DNA of 64,000 nt, taken from assembly GCF_014596575.1 (NCBI RefSeq), contig NZ_NASZ01000009.1:62001-126000 (forward strand), in the 5' to 3' direction. The notes beneath the pieces are model-generated. The model worked only from the letters and a program-made list of their open reading frames with translations. It did no database searches and was not told the origin of the DNA. Source of the DNA: Flavobacterium pokkalii (lineage in GTDB: Bacteria > Bacteroidota > Bacteroidia > Flavobacteriales > Flavobacteriaceae). The position numbers and the translations under genes were made by a program. This document shows positions 38,170-47,969 of the stretch, one piece after another. Numbering within the stretch: position 1 is the first letter of the stretch; every line of letters begins with the position of its first letter.

Positions 38170-40638
38170 ATGAATCGAATTAAGATTATTGCAAGTAGTT
38201 TAGTCTTGTCTATAAGTGTTTTTCAGGGAAATGCCCAACAAAAATTAAAATTACAATACGACAAGCCGGCGACCAACTGGAACGGGGCTTTACCTTTGGG
38301 GAATGGTCGTTTAGGTGCTATGGTTTTTGGAAATCCTCAAAAGGAAGAACTGCAATTGAATGAAGAAACCGTTTGGGCGGGTGAACCGGGAAATAATGTA
38401 CCTAAAAATGTTTATCCAAATATTGAAGAAATTAGGAAGTTACTTTTTGCGGGTAAAAATAAAGAAGCTCAGGATTTAGCCAACACAACTTTTCCGAGAC
38501 AAGCACCTGCTAATCTTAATTACGGAATGCCGTATCAAACTGTTGGTAGTTTATGGATTGAATTTCCCGGTCATGAAAAGTTTTCTGATTACAAACGTGA
38601 TTTAGATATTGAAAAAGCGGTTTCATCGGTAGGTTATAAAGCAAATGGCGTAACGTATAAAAGGGAAGTTTTTGCTTCTTTTGCTGACGATGTGATTATC
38701 GTGAAACTCACCGCAGATAAGAAAAAAAGTATTAGTTTTTCGTTGTCAGCAACCAGTCCGCAACTGTTGAACAATTTTAGAACTCAGCAGAATAAATTAT
38801 TTTTTGAAGGAACATCAGGAAGTGCTGATAATAAAACAGGCAAAATAAAATTTGTAGGAGAAGCGGCCTGTACTTTACAAGGTGGAAAACTAACTGCGAC
38901 TGCTGATAAGTTAACCATTAAGGATGCTGATGAGGTAATTATCCGAATTGCGATAGCGACTAATTTTAAAAATTATAAAGATTTATCAGCCAATCCCTCT
39001 GAGAAAAATGCGGACGTTTTAGCAAAGGCTTCTAAGAAAACATATTCTGAATCGCTTCAAAATCACGTTGCGGCCTATCAAAAATATTTCAACAGAGTAA
39101 CATTAGATTTGGGCGATTCTCCCCAATCTGATAAAACAACAGATGTAAGGATTAAGGAATTTGGAACTTCTTATGATCCGCAATTAGTAGCGCTTTATTT
39201 TCAGTTTGGAAGGTATTTGTTGATTTCAAGTTCACAGCCGGGTAATCAGCCAGCTAATCTTCAGGGAATTTGGAATCATAAATTATCGCCGCCATGGGAC
39301 AGTAAATACACGGTGAACATTAATACTGAAATGAATTATTGGCCTGCCGAAATAACCAATCTGAGCGAAATGCATCAGCCTTTATTTAGTATGTTGAAAG
39401 ATTTAGCCGAAACCGGACAGGAAAGTGCCCGCGAAATGTACCATGCCCGTGGCTGGAATATGCATCACAATACCGATTTGTGGCGCATAACCGGAGTGGT
39501 TGACGGTGGTTTTTATGGTCTTTGGCCAATGGGGGGTGCTTGGCTTACTCAGCATTTGTGGCAACATTATTTGTACACAGGAGATAAAGCATTTTTAAAG
39601 GAATATTATCCGGTTTTAAAAGGGGCGGCCCAATTTTATCTGGATGTACTTCAGGAAGAGCCGGAGCACAAATGGTTGGTGGTTGCACCTTCGATGTCTC
39701 CCGAAAACACTTATGAAAGTAGTGTAGGGGTCACAGCCGGAACCACGATGGATAATCAATTGGTTTTTGATGTTTTTAATAATATTATCAATGCCTCTAA
39801 AGTTTTAGAAAAAGATACTCCATTTGTTGATTCGGTTGCTGTAGCTATTAAAAGATTGCCTCCAATGCAAATTGGAAAAATGTCACAATTACAGGAATGG
39901 TTGCATGATTGGGACAAACCCAACGATCATCATCGCCATATTTCACATTTGTATGGTTTGTTTCCTTCAGGACAAATTTCACCATTTAAGACACCTCAAT
40001 TAATTGAAGCAGCTAAAAACACTTTGATTTCCAGAGGCGATGTTTCCACAGGATGGTCTATGGGCTGGAAGGTAAATTGGTGGGCACGATTATTAGACGG
40101 AAACCGTGCTTTTAAATTGATTAAAGACCAGCTAAGTCCGGCACCAATGGAAACCAAAGGGCAGCAGGGAGGAACTTATCCAAATCTTTTAGATGCACAT
40201 CCGCCGTTCCAAATTGATGGAAATTTTGGTTGTACTGCCGGAATTACCGAAATGTTACTGCAAAGTTACGATGGGGCTATTTATCTGCTTCCTGCGTTGC
40301 CGGATGATTTTAAAAACGGAAAAGTAACGGGTTTAAAAGCCAGAGGAGGTTTTGAAGTGGCTATCGAATGGGAAAATGGAAAACTAAAAAAACTGATTGT
40401 AAAGTCGGCTTTAGGAGGAAATTGCAGATTGCGTGTGGCATCTGATGTTATTTTAGTGGGCGATATAAAATTAGAGGAAGCCAAAGGAGAAAACTCAAAC
40501 GTTTTTTACAAAGTTGAACAAATTAAAACACCTTTGATTTCAGAAAAAGCAGCTTTAAAAGGTTATAAATCACCTGAAACTAAGCTGTATGATTTTGAAA
40601 CTGAAGCTGGAAAAACGTATAGTTTTGAAGTGAGTTAA
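38170..40638 (+). CDS. GH95 alpha-L-fucosidase / alpha-L-galactosidase
   Basis: An 822-aa secreted GH95 enzyme (signal peptide ending GNAQQ). N-terminal beta-sandwich (about 22-275, WNGALPLGNGRLGAMVFG), then the (alpha/alpha)6 catalytic domain with TEMNYWPAE (about 385-393), HRHISHLYGLFPSGQ (about 587) and DGNFGCTAGITEMLLQS (about 683), and a C-terminal beta-domain. GH95 is inverting and uses Asn-activated water. In pectin loci, members remove L-galactose or L-fucose from side chains; family level does not distinguish them. It starts 46 bp after CE8-2. Confidence 0.93.
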   Translation: MNRIKIIASSLVLSISVFQGNAQQKLKLQYDKPATNWNGALPLGNGRLGAMVFGNPQKEELQLNEETVWAGEPGNNVPKNVYPNIEEIRKLLFAGKNKEAQDLANTTFPRQAPANLNYGMPYQTVGSLWIEFPGHEKFSDYKRDLDIEKAVSSVGYKANGVTYKREVFASFADDVIIVKLTADKKKSISFSLSATSPQLLNNFRTQQNKLFFEGTSGSADNKTGKIKFVGEAACTLQGGKLTATADKLTIKDADEVIIRIAIATNFKNYKDLSANPSEKNADVLAKASKKTYSESLQNHVAAYQKYFNRVTLDLGDSPQSDKTTDVRIKEFGTSYDPQLVALYFQFGRYLLISSSQPGNQPANLQGIWNHKLSPPWDSKYTVNINTEMNYWPAEITNLSEMHQPLFSMLKDLAETGQESAREMYHARGWNMHHNTDLWRITGVVDGGFYGLWPMGGAWLTQHLWQHYLYTGDKAFLKEYYPVLKGAAQFYLDVLQEEPEHKWLVVAPSMSPENTYESSVGVTAGTTMDNQLVFDVFNNIINASKVLEKDTPFVDSVAVAIKRLPPMQIGKMSQLQEWLHDWDKPNDHHRHISHLYGLFPSGQISPFKTPQLIEAAKNTLISRGDVSTGWSMGWKVNWWARLLDGNRAFKLIKDQLSPAPMETKGQQGGTYPNLLDAHPPFQIDGNFGCTAGITEMLLQSYDGAIYLLPALPDDFKNGKVTGLKARGGFEVAIEWENGKLKKLIVKSALGGNCRLRVASDVILVGDIKLEEAKGENSNVFYKVEQIKTPLISEKAALKGYKSPETKLYDFETEAGKTYSFEVS

Positions 40639-40682
40639 AGTTTTAAAATAGAGCTTTTTATAAGCAAAATATAAAATGGTTG

Positions 40683-40711
40683 TTGTGGGGAAACAACTTT
40701 AGTTACATTTG
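40683..40711 (+). promoter_or_regulatory. Promoter for the GH43 gene
   Basis: TTG at 40683 and TACATTTG at 40704-40711, spaced by 18 nt, fit the Bacteroidota -33/-7 pattern. They lie 48 bp upstream of the GH43 start, suggesting that this gene can be transcribed separately from GH95. Confidence 0.5.
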
Positions 40712-40759
40712 TTGCAGTCGTTTCGCCCTTTATTATTAATTTAAATAAATAATTTTTTA

Positions 40760-42388
40760 GTGAGAAAGTTAAAATTCACATCGTTAGTAATGCTATCCTT
40801 AATGGGAAGTATTTATGCTCAAAATGATAAAAAAAATGTTTCAGAAGTTTGGGTTTCCGATTTAGGAAATGGAAAATATAAAAACCCGGTTCTTTATGCC
40901 GATTATTCCGATCCGGATGTATGCCGAGTAGGTAAAGATTACTATATGACTGCTTCGTCTTTCAATTGTATTCCCGGATTACCAATCTTGCATTCTAATG
41001 ATATGGTCAATTGGGAATTAATCAATTATGCCTTACCTAAACAACCGCCTTTTGATGTTTTTGATAAAGTACAACATGGAAATGGTGTTTGGGCACCTTG
41101 TATTCGTTATCAAAATGGGGAGTTTTACATCTTTTATCCGGATCCGGATTATGGAATTTATATGACTAAAACCAAAAATCCTAAGGAGAAATGGAGTGAA
41201 CCTATTTTAGTAAAACCCGGAAAAGGAATTATCGATCCGGCTCCATTTTGGGATGAAGACGGGAAAGCCTATTTAGGTTATGCCTTGGCGGGCAGTCGCG
41301 CCGGAACGAAGAGTGTTTTAATGATGTGTTCTATGAATATTGAGGGTACTCAGGCTAATGATGATGATATTATTTTGTTTGATGGACATACAAATCATAC
41401 TACGGTAGAAGGGCCAAAATTTTATAAGAGAAACGGCTATTATTATGTTTTTGCACCTGCTGGAGGAGTAGCAACAGGATGGCAGTTGATTTTACGTTCC
41501 AAAAACATCTATGGTCCTTATGAAGAGAAAATTGTTTTAGAACAGGGTAAAACCAATATCAATGGCCCACATCAGGGAGCTTGGGTAGATACGGTAACGG
41601 GAGAAGACTGGTTTATTCATTTTCAGGATCAGGGGGCTTATGGTCGCGTAGTCCATTTAAATCCGATGAGCTGGAAAGATAACTGGCCGGTTATGGGAGT
41701 AGATTATGATAAAAATGGAATAGGAGAGCCTGTTTCGACTTATAAAAAACCAAATGTTGGAGCAACTTATCCATTGGCAACACCTCCGGATTCGGATGAA
41801 TTTAATTTACCAAGTCAGGGGTTGCAATGGCAATGGCACGCTAATAAAAATTTAGTTTGGGGTTATCCATCGGCGGGAATGGGCTTTTTTAGACTCAATT
41901 GTATTCCAAAACCGGAAAATTATGTGAGTTTATGGCAGGTGTCAAATATTTTGGCTCAAAAATTTCCGGCTGAGGAGTTTACGGCTACAACCAAATTTGA
42001 TTTTACGCCAAATTTTGATAATGAAGAATTTGGATTTTTGGTAATGGGAAGAAGTTATAGTTATCTTGCTGTAAAACAAATTGCAGGGAAATTAAAATTG
42101 ATTCAGGCAACAGGCAATCAGGCTGATAAAGGAAAAGCGGAAAAAATAACCGAAATTGCCGATTTGAATTCTGGTTCGCTTTATTTCAGAGTTAAAGTGG
42201 AAAAAGGAGCTTTGTGTCAATTTTATTATAGCTATGACAATAAAAAATTCATGAAAGCGGGTTCGGAATTTAAAGCATCAGAAGGAACCTGGATTGGTGC
42301 AAAACTAGGTTTTGTGGCTTTAAGAGAAGGTATTATCAATAATGCGGGTTATAGCAATATAGATTGGATTCGGTTTACTAAAAACTAA
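40760..42388 (+). CDS. GH43-family glycoside hydrolase with C-terminal beta-sandwich
   Basis: A 542-aa secreted five-bladed-propeller enzyme. The start is GTG, chosen because it begins an intact signal peptide (MRKLKFTSLVMLSLMGSIYAQ) and no ATG is nearby. The GH43 catalytic trio is visible: base D51 in YSDPDV, modulator D159 in IDPAPFWDEDG, acid E217 in TVEGPKFY. The C-terminal half (about 340-542) is a concanavalin-like beta-sandwich as in GH43 beta-xylosidase/arabinofuranosidase-type enzymes. In a pectin locus an arabinan-, xylo- or galactan-side-chain activity is likely, but the subfamily was not determined. It converges on the HTCS gene. Confidence 0.92.
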   Translation: MRKLKFTSLVMLSLMGSIYAQNDKKNVSEVWVSDLGNGKYKNPVLYADYSDPDVCRVGKDYYMTASSFNCIPGLPILHSNDMVNWELINYALPKQPPFDVFDKVQHGNGVWAPCIRYQNGEFYIFYPDPDYGIYMTKTKNPKEKWSEPILVKPGKGIIDPAPFWDEDGKAYLGYALAGSRAGTKSVLMMCSMNIEGTQANDDDIILFDGHTNHTTVEGPKFYKRNGYYYVFAPAGGVATGWQLILRSKNIYGPYEEKIVLEQGKTNINGPHQGAWVDTVTGEDWFIHFQDQGAYGRVVHLNPMSWKDNWPVMGVDYDKNGIGEPVSTYKKPNVGATYPLATPPDSDEFNLPSQGLQWQWHANKNLVWGYPSAGMGFFRLNCIPKPENYVSLWQVSNILAQKFPAEEFTATTKFDFTPNFDNEEFGFLVMGRSYSYLAVKQIAGKLKLIQATGNQADKGKAEKITEIADLNSGSLYFRVKVEKGALCQFYYSYDNKKFMKAGSEFKASEGTWIGAKLGFVALREGIINNAGYSNIDWIRFTKN

Positions 42389-42407
42389 TTATCCTGATTT
42401 ATAGTAT

Positions 42408-42449
42408 AAAAAAAGTATTGACTAAATTTCTAAAGTCAATACTTTTTTT
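42408..42449. terminator. Bidirectional terminator between GH43 and HTCS genes
   Basis: A perfect 16-bp stem (AAAAAAAGTATTGACT / AGTCAATACTTTTTTT) with a 10-nt loop. A-rich and T-rich arms on both sides let it work for both converging genes. Confidence 0.88.
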
Positions 42450-42517
42450 ATTTATAATACTGATAATAAAATGGTTGTTTAGATTGTTTAATGTTTTAAT
42501 TTAAGCTGTTTTGCTAA

Positions 42518-45500
42518 TTAATCGTTCTTAGAATTACGATATTCACTTGGAGTTTGACCGTATTTATTTTTAAAAGTTTTACTGAAATATTTAATATCTG
42601 AGAATCCCGTCATGTAAGCAATTTCTTTGATAAGTAATTGACTGTTTGTAAGTAATTGTGCGGCTCTTTTGATACGAATATCCCGGATGAATTCTACCGG
42701 AGTAAAGCCGGTGAGACTTTTAATTTTGTTGTTAAAAGAAGTTCGGTTAAGCCCGATTATTGTTCCCAAATCTTCAACTGAAAAGCCATTATTATCCATG
42801 TTTTCTTCGATAATCTGCATTACTTTTTGCATAATTTGTTCATCCTGATCGGTAATTAAATAAGGCTTCGGATCGTATTCTTTGGTTTCGTTTTCAGGTT
42901 TGTCATAGGCATCAAAAATGCTTTGCAATCTTTTGCGTTGTTCCAGCAAATTAATAATTCGGGCTTTGAGGTAAGCAACGCTAAAAGGTTTGGTTATATA
43001 ATCGTCGGCACCATAGGAAAGTCCTTCTAATTTACTTTCGATAGTTGTTTTGGCAGTTAAAAGAATAACCGGAATATGACTGGTTTCGATATTGGTTCTG
43101 ATTTTTTTCAGAAATTCAACTCCGTCCATTACCGGCATCATAATGTCACTAATAATGAAGTCCGGCGAGTTATCCAGTGTTTTTTGATAACCAATAGCTC
43201 CGTTTTCGGCTTCTAGTATTTCATAATCTTCTTCAAGAATATTTTTGATGAATGTCAACAGTTTTAAATCATCTTCAACAATTAAAACTTTAATTTTTTC
43301 GCTTGAATTTTCCTGATTTTTGTACAGTGCGATAGGTTGGGTTTTGATTAAATTTCGTTCCTCCGTATCCTGAATAGCTTCTTTACTAATAAATTCTACA
43401 TCATCGGTGAAATGGCTGTTTCCGGTTTTAAATAATATTGAAAATGTACTTCCTTTGTTGGTTTGACTTTCAAAATAGAGTTCACCCTGATGTTTTTCTA
43501 CTAATTCTTTAACTAATGCTAATCCGATTCCGGTGCTTGGGTTATTTTCATTTTTGTTGAAAGATGCAAAACGATTAAAAATACTTTGTTGGTGTTCTTC
43601 GGAAATTCCAATTCCTTCGTCAACAACGGTCAGTATTATATTTTTTTCCGTTTTTTTGATAGAAACAGTGATGGATTTGTTATCCGGAGTATATTTGAAA
43701 GCATTGGACAAAAGGTTCATGATGATTTTTTCCAAAGCGCTATGATCGGCCCATAATTTGATGTCTTCACCTTCAATTTCTAATTGATACTTAATGTTTC
43801 TTTCCTGAGCGATTTCGAAAAAATTATTAAAAATATCGCTAACAAATTCGATGAGATTAATCTCTGAAATTTTCAATTTTTGATATTGAATTTTTCTGAA
43901 ATCCAAAATTTGATTTACTAATCTTTGTAATCTATTGGTGCTTTGAGCCACAAAAGACAATTGTTTTTTTATAATTTCCGGAGTTCGGTTGTCGTTTATT
44001 AAATACTCAATTGGGCCAGTAATCAGGGTTAAGGGAGTACGTAATTCGTGGGAAATATCGATGAAGAATTTTTGTTTTAAATCAAATATTTCTTTTTCAT
44101 TTTTTGCAGCAGTTTTTAAGCTGTAAATAGTAAGTACCGTGCGATTGATGAGATAAATGATACCAACAAACAATAAAGCATAAAGGATATAAGCCACCGT
44201 TGTATTCCATAAAGCCGGTTTGACTTCAATAGTAATACTTCTTTGATTGTTTACCCAATAGCCCTGACTGTTGGTTGACTTTACATTAAAGGTATAAGTC
44301 CCTTTTGGAACATTAGTATAAAAAGCGGTTCTCTGTTTGTGTACATAGTTCCAGTTTTCGTCAAAACCTTCGAGTTTATAGGCATATTTGATGTTCCTTG
44401 GATTGATGTAATCCAGAGCAGCAAATTGAATGTTAAAGAAATTTTGATTGTGTTTCAGTGTTATATTTTGGCTATCATCTAATGTAAATTTTAGTGGAGA
44501 AGTCTCGTTGATAGCCACTGGCTGGTTGAATAGTTGCAATGCGGTTAACGCCAGATAAGGTTTGAAGTTATTTGGTTTTATTTGGTCAGGAAAAAAATGA
44601 AGAAAGCCTTCAGAATAGCCAAACAGCAATTCTCCGGAGTCTAGTTTTACTCGTGTTGCTTCGGTAAAATTTTTATAAGACATGATCGGTTTTACATCGG
44701 TAAAAACTTCAAAGCGTTCGTCAGCCGGATTGAAACGCATTAAAATATAATCTGTTGTAATCCATAGTTTTCCATCATTATCTTCTATCATCGAAAGAAT
44801 GTTATTGGAAGGAAGCCCGTCTTTTAAAGTATAATTTTTAAAAGTAAGAGGGTAGCCTAATGAATTTTTTGTTAAAACCCGGCTAATTCCGCCATCGGCA
44901 GTTGCAATAAAAGTTTTTCCATTTTTAGCAATACATAGATCAATAACGTCATTGCTGTTTAAGGATTTTTTGTCGCTTTTGGTAACTTCGTAAATAGTTA
45001 TGTTTTCTGTCGAATTCAGATTTTTAGAAGGATTTAGGACTAAAAGCCCCGTGGTGCTTCCAATATACATTAAGCCTTTTGCATCCTGCGAAATACATCT
45101 GATATTAATGTGTTTTTTTAATAAATCGGATTTCCATTGATTATTGGTGTTGATAAAACGTACAGATTGGTTTATGGAAGAAATTTGATTCAGACCTCCC
45201 CATGTTCCTACCCAAATTTTTCGGGTTTTATCTTCAAAAATGGAGTAGATATTGTCGTTGCTCAAACTATAAGGATTAGTACTGTTATGAGTATAATGAT
45301 TTACAGTGAAATTATAATTTTGGTCTTTTGGAGTAAGTTTATAAATTCCGTTTCCGCGGGTTCCAATCCATATATTTGATTGAGAATCCTGCATAATATT
45401 ATAAACAGCTTTTTGCCAGGTAACATTATTTTGTAGGTGACCGTTTGGTGACAAATGACCAATTCGATTTAGTTTTTTGTCATAAATAATAATCTGATTT

Positions 45501-46921
45501 TGTTTAGTAGCGACCCAGATATTTTTGTTTTTATCCTGAAATAAAGCTCTGACATCATTTCGGATGGTTGGAATTGTCGGATTATGAGTGTGTAATGCTT
45601 TGAAATTAGCCTGACTAAAAACTACTTTTACAACACCATTAGTTTGGGTATTGTACCAAAGATTTCCCTGTTTGTCAAAAAAAGCAATGTGGAAATTATT
45701 ATTGAAATTACCATTAGGAAAATAAGACGAAGATGCTGTAAATGGGATTAATTCATTTTTTACCGGATCGTATTTAGAAAAATTACCACCGCGTGGCTGA
45801 ACCCAAACATCACCTTTAGAGTCGGTTAAAACCATAGGAAGAGTTGGGCCAAATGTAGCCGAAAAAATATCGGTTTTTGCAGAGAAATATTTTAATTGTT
45901 TGGTTTTAAAATTAAACAGCGATATTCCCAGATTATCTTTGTTTATAAACCATAACAGTTGTCCTTTTGTAAGGTAAACATAGCTGAGGTTTTTTGTATT
46001 TAATTGTGGAAAATTTGTCGAATTGTAGTTTTCTATTTGACCCGTAAAAATATTTATGGTACAAAAACCTTTTTGGTCGGTAAAGGCTAAAATTCTTTGC
46101 TTATCTAACTTTTCAATTTTGACAACATTGGCATTGAGTTCTAATTTTTGAGTACGGTAATTTTTGGTTCCTTTATCATATTTGATGATAATTCCGTTGC
46201 TTCCTCCAAACCAAATTTCATCATCCAGTTCTACGGCCGAGTAAAACGCATTTGAAGTGTTGTTTTTGGGAATTAAATAGAAAGGTTTTTCGTTTGTTTT
46301 ATGGAATCCAATCGCCGCAATCCCTTTGTCGGTTAAGAGCCAGGAATTTTTTTGACGGTCTTCAAAAACATCGTTGATAATATTGGTGTTTAAAGTATGC
46401 TTTTGAGTATGGTAGATTTTGTTAGAATAGTTTTTATCGGTTATTAATATAGCGCCATTATTTTTTGAAAGTAACCATACGAAACCAGATTTATTAGGTG
46501 CTATTTTTTTGATTTCGAAATTGTTATCTGGGATGTTTTGGATTAATTCGGTTCCCCAAAACGTTTCTGTTTTTGGATCAAAACAATAAGCTTTTGTTTC
46601 ATTGGCAAAAGCTTTCATCCAAATACGTCCGTAATAATCTTCCACAATCCAATTGATACGATTGTTTTTCATTAATACTTTGTTCTTGGCAGTTGTTATA
46701 AAATTTTGGAAAGTATAACCGTTGTATTTGCTTAAACCGTTTGTGGTTGCCAGCCAAATAAAGCCTTTTTTATCCTGTATAACTTGATTGATGATATTGT
46801 GTGGGAGTCCGTCTTCAACGAGATAATTTTCGAAAGAACAGTTTTCCTGACTATGTGCTATTTTAGTTAGAGATAACAGAAATAAAATGATTAAATAGTT
46901 TTTAAGCAATGTTATTTTCAT
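42518..46921 (-). CDS. Hybrid two-component system regulator (HTCS) of the pectin locus
   Basis: A 1467-aa one-protein signalling chain. Signal anchor (1-24), periplasmic two-propeller sensor built of Reg_prop repeats (about 30-790, e.g. DKKGFIWLATTNGL, DKNKNIWVATKQ, DSQSNIWIGTRGNG, DKTRKIWVGTWGGL), Y_Y_Y domain (about 820-900), one membrane helix (about 907-926), HisKA with H958 in DISHELRTPL, HATPase_c (NAFKYTPD, DEGIGI, GIGLAL), receiver with D1259 in IISDIMMPVMDG, and a C-terminal AraC-type HTH (about 1380-1463). All catalytic residues are intact. The sensor should bind a periplasmic pectin oligosaccharide and the AraC domain activate the CE8, susCD2 and lyase genes. The 28-bp repeats at 25723, 28032 and 36979 are candidate targets. 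Confidence 0.95.
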   Translation of the reverse strand: MKITLLKNYLIILFLLSLTKIAHSQENCSFENYLVEDGLPHNIINQVIQDKKGFIWLATTNGLSKYNGYTFQNFITTAKNKVLMKNNRINWIVEDYYGRIWMKAFANETKAYCFDPKTETFWGTELIQNIPDNNFEIKKIAPNKSGFVWLLSKNNGAILITDKNYSNKIYHTQKHTLNTNIINDVFEDRQKNSWLLTDKGIAAIGFHKTNEKPFYLIPKNNTSNAFYSAVELDDEIWFGGSNGIIIKYDKGTKNYRTQKLELNANVVKIEKLDKQRILAFTDQKGFCTINIFTGQIENYNSTNFPQLNTKNLSYVYLTKGQLLWFINKDNLGISLFNFKTKQLKYFSAKTDIFSATFGPTLPMVLTDSKGDVWVQPRGGNFSKYDPVKNELIPFTASSSYFPNGNFNNNFHIAFFDKQGNLWYNTQTNGVVKVVFSQANFKALHTHNPTIPTIRNDVRALFQDKNKNIWVATKQNQIIIYDKKLNRIGHLSPNGHLQNNVTWQKAVYNIMQDSQSNIWIGTRGNGIYKLTPKDQNYNFTVNHYTHNSTNPYSLSNDNIYSIFEDKTRKIWVGTWGGLNQISSINQSVRFINTNNQWKSDLLKKHINIRCISQDAKGLMYIGSTTGLLVLNPSKNLNSTENITIYEVTKSDKKSLNSNDVIDLCIAKNGKTFIATADGGISRVLTKNSLGYPLTFKNYTLKDGLPSNNILSMIEDNDGKLWITTDYILMRFNPADERFEVFTDVKPIMSYKNFTEATRVKLDSGELLFGYSEGFLHFFPDQIKPNNFKPYLALTALQLFNQPVAINETSPLKFTLDDSQNITLKHNQNFFNIQFAALDYINPRNIKYAYKLEGFDENWNYVHKQRTAFYTNVPKGTYTFNVKSTNSQGYWVNNQRSITIEVKPALWNTTVAYILYALLFVGIIYLINRTVLTIYSLKTAAKNEKEIFDLKQKFFIDISHELRTPLTLITGPIEYLINDNRTPEIIKKQLSFVAQSTNRLQRLVNQILDFRKIQYQKLKISEINLIEFVSDIFNNFFEIAQERNIKYQLEIEGEDIKLWADHSALEKIIMNLLSNAFKYTPDNKSITVSIKKTEKNIILTVVDEGIGISEEHQQSIFNRFASFNKNENNPSTGIGLALVKELVEKHQGELYFESQTNKGSTFSILFKTGNSHFTDDVEFISKEAIQDTEERNLIKTQPIALYKNQENSSEKIKVLIVEDDLKLLTFIKNILEEDYEILEAENGAIGYQKTLDNSPDFIISDIMMPVMDGVEFLKKIRTNIETSHIPVILLTAKTTIESKLEGLSYGADDYITKPFSVAYLKARIINLLEQRKRLQSIFDAYDKPENETKEYDPKPYLITDQDEQIMQKVMQIIEENMDNNGFSVEDLGTIIGLNRTSFNNKIKSLTGFTPVEFIRDIRIKRAAQLLTNSQLLIKEIAYMTGFSDIKYFSKTFKNKYGQTPSEYRNSKND

Positions 46922-47109
46922 TTTGTAATTGTCCTTTTGGAGGTTTAATAAAAAATAGGATAATAAAATTTTAAGTTAATTTTATAGTAGGTGGAAAGAT
47001 ACAGCTTAACTGTTTACTTTTCTAAAAATGTGCATAAATTGTTAAAGTTGCAAACAAGTAAAAATAGCCTTGAATGCCTTTTTATAACGGTGTTGTTTTG
47101 CATAAAAAG

Positions 47110-47128
47110 GTAGGGGATTTTACAATTT
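47110..47128 (-). promoter_or_regulatory. Partial HTCS-operator-like site upstream of the HTCS gene
   Basis: On the minus strand this reads AAATTGTAAAATCCCCTAC, identical at 17 of 19 positions to the right half of operator copy 1 (25734-25752). The left CCC half-site is missing. It lies about 190 bp upstream of the HTCS start codon and could mediate autoregulation, but the AT-rich core makes chance similarity possible. Confidence 0.3.
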
Positions 47129-47278
47129 CACCTCATTATTAAATTTTTTGATTTAGATAATAAAATGAATTTTTGATGGTTAAAGTATTCGTTTTTCTTA
47201 GAAAAACAGCATTTAAAAAGAAATGATTTTGTTTGTATTGTTGTGTTATCCTTTCCAATTCTGATACTAAATCTAATT

Positions 47279-47296
47279 TTACCGTCATAACAGTAA
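47279..47296. promoter_or_regulatory. Palindromic HipB-type operator O1
   Basis: TTACCGT-CATA-ACAGTAA, an 18-bp near-palindrome. First of three copies spaced 71-72 bp ahead of the hipB-like gene. Confidence 0.65.
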
Positions 47297-47350
47297 TTAA
47301 GCTATTTTTTTATTTTTTTGTTAACGAATACTACTTTTTAATCTTTTATT

Positions 47351-47368
47351 TTACCGTTATAGCAGTAA
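47351..47368. promoter_or_regulatory. Palindromic HipB-type operator O2
   Basis: TTACCGT-TATA-GCAGTAA, starting 72 bp after O1. One base of the right half-site differs from the other two copies. Confidence 0.65.
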
Positions 47369-47421
47369 TATTGTGATGTTTAAATGAAAAACATACGTTT
47401 ATATCTATAAAATGATTATTT

Positions 47422-47439
47422 TTACCGTAAAAACAGTAA
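47422..47439. promoter_or_regulatory. Palindromic HipB-type operator O3, adjoining the hipB start
   Basis: TTACCGT-AAAA-ACAGTAA, starting 71 bp after O2 and ending 3 bp before the hipB-like start codon. A repressor bound here would block transcription or the translation start region of its own operon. Confidence 0.7.
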
Positions 47440-47442
47440 AAA

Positions 47443-47652
47443 ATGAATGGTTTTGATTTAGGAGCTTTTATTAAAGAGCATCGAAAAAAAGCAGGATTGA
47501 CACAAATCGAACTAGCCAACTTAGCAGGAGTAGGGAAAACAACTGTTTTTGATATTGAAAAAAATAAAGAAACGGTTCGTTGGAACAATCTATTGGCAGT
47601 ACTCAAAGTACTGAATATTAAAATAGAATTCAAAAGTTCTATAAATAAATAA
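47443..47652 (+). CDS. hipB: HipB-like XRE-family antitoxin/repressor
   Basis: A 69-aa protein made almost wholly of a Cro/CI helix-turn-helix (GAFIKEHRKKAGLTQIELANLAGVGKTTVFDIEKNK), with the recognition helix near residues 31-40 and a short C-terminal IKIEFKSS strand. In HipBA/HipBST systems this protein dimerises, represses its operon and helps hold the kinase inactive. The three palindromes directly upstream are its obvious targets. The next gene starts 2 bp downstream. Confidence 0.88.
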   Translation: MNGFDLGAFIKEHRKKAGLTQIELANLAGVGKTTVFDIEKNKETVRWNNLLAVLKVLNIKIEFKSSINK

Positions 47653-47654
47653 TT

Positions 47655-47969
47655 ATGAGACAGGCAATTGTATTTGTACATGGAAACAGAGCAGGAATTT
47701 TAACAGAAATAAATGCTAATGAATATTATTTTGAGTATGATGAAAATTATCAAGGTGCTGCGGTTTCATTAACCATGCCTGTAAATCACAGAAAATACGG
47801 TTTTAAATCATTTCCTCCGTTTTTTGAAGGTTTGTTACCTGAAGGCATTATGCTAGAAGGTTTATTGCGTATTGCAAAAATTGACAAAACGGATTATTTT
47901 TCTCAATTGCTTGCCACAGGAAATGATTTAGTGGGAGCTGTAACGGTTAGATTGATGAAAGATGAATAG
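47655..47969 (+). CDS. hipS: HipS-like protein (HipA N-terminal subdomain homologue)
   Basis: A 104-aa protein corresponding to the first N-terminal subdomain of HipA (GILTEINANEYYFEYDENY, SLTMPVNHRKY, FPPFFEGLLPEG, DLVGAVTV). Its separation from the kinase gene defines the tripartite HipBST organisation, where HipS, not HipB, is the main antitoxin of the kinase. It is not a frameshift remnant: both neighbouring frames are intact and the stop overlaps the kinase start by 8 bp, indicating translational coupling. Confidence 0.85.
   Translation: MRQAIVFVHGNRAGILTEINANEYYFEYDENYQGAAVSLTMPVNHRKYGFKSFPPFFEGLLPEGIMLEGLLRIAKIDKTDYFSQLLATGNDLVGAVTVRLMKDE

Noticed and set aside
40683..40703. GTTGTT...AACAAC hairpin in the GH43 upstream region as a terminator for GH95.
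   Set aside because: The stem is only 6 bp and no T run follows; the TTG/TACATTTG promoter is the better reading of this stretch.
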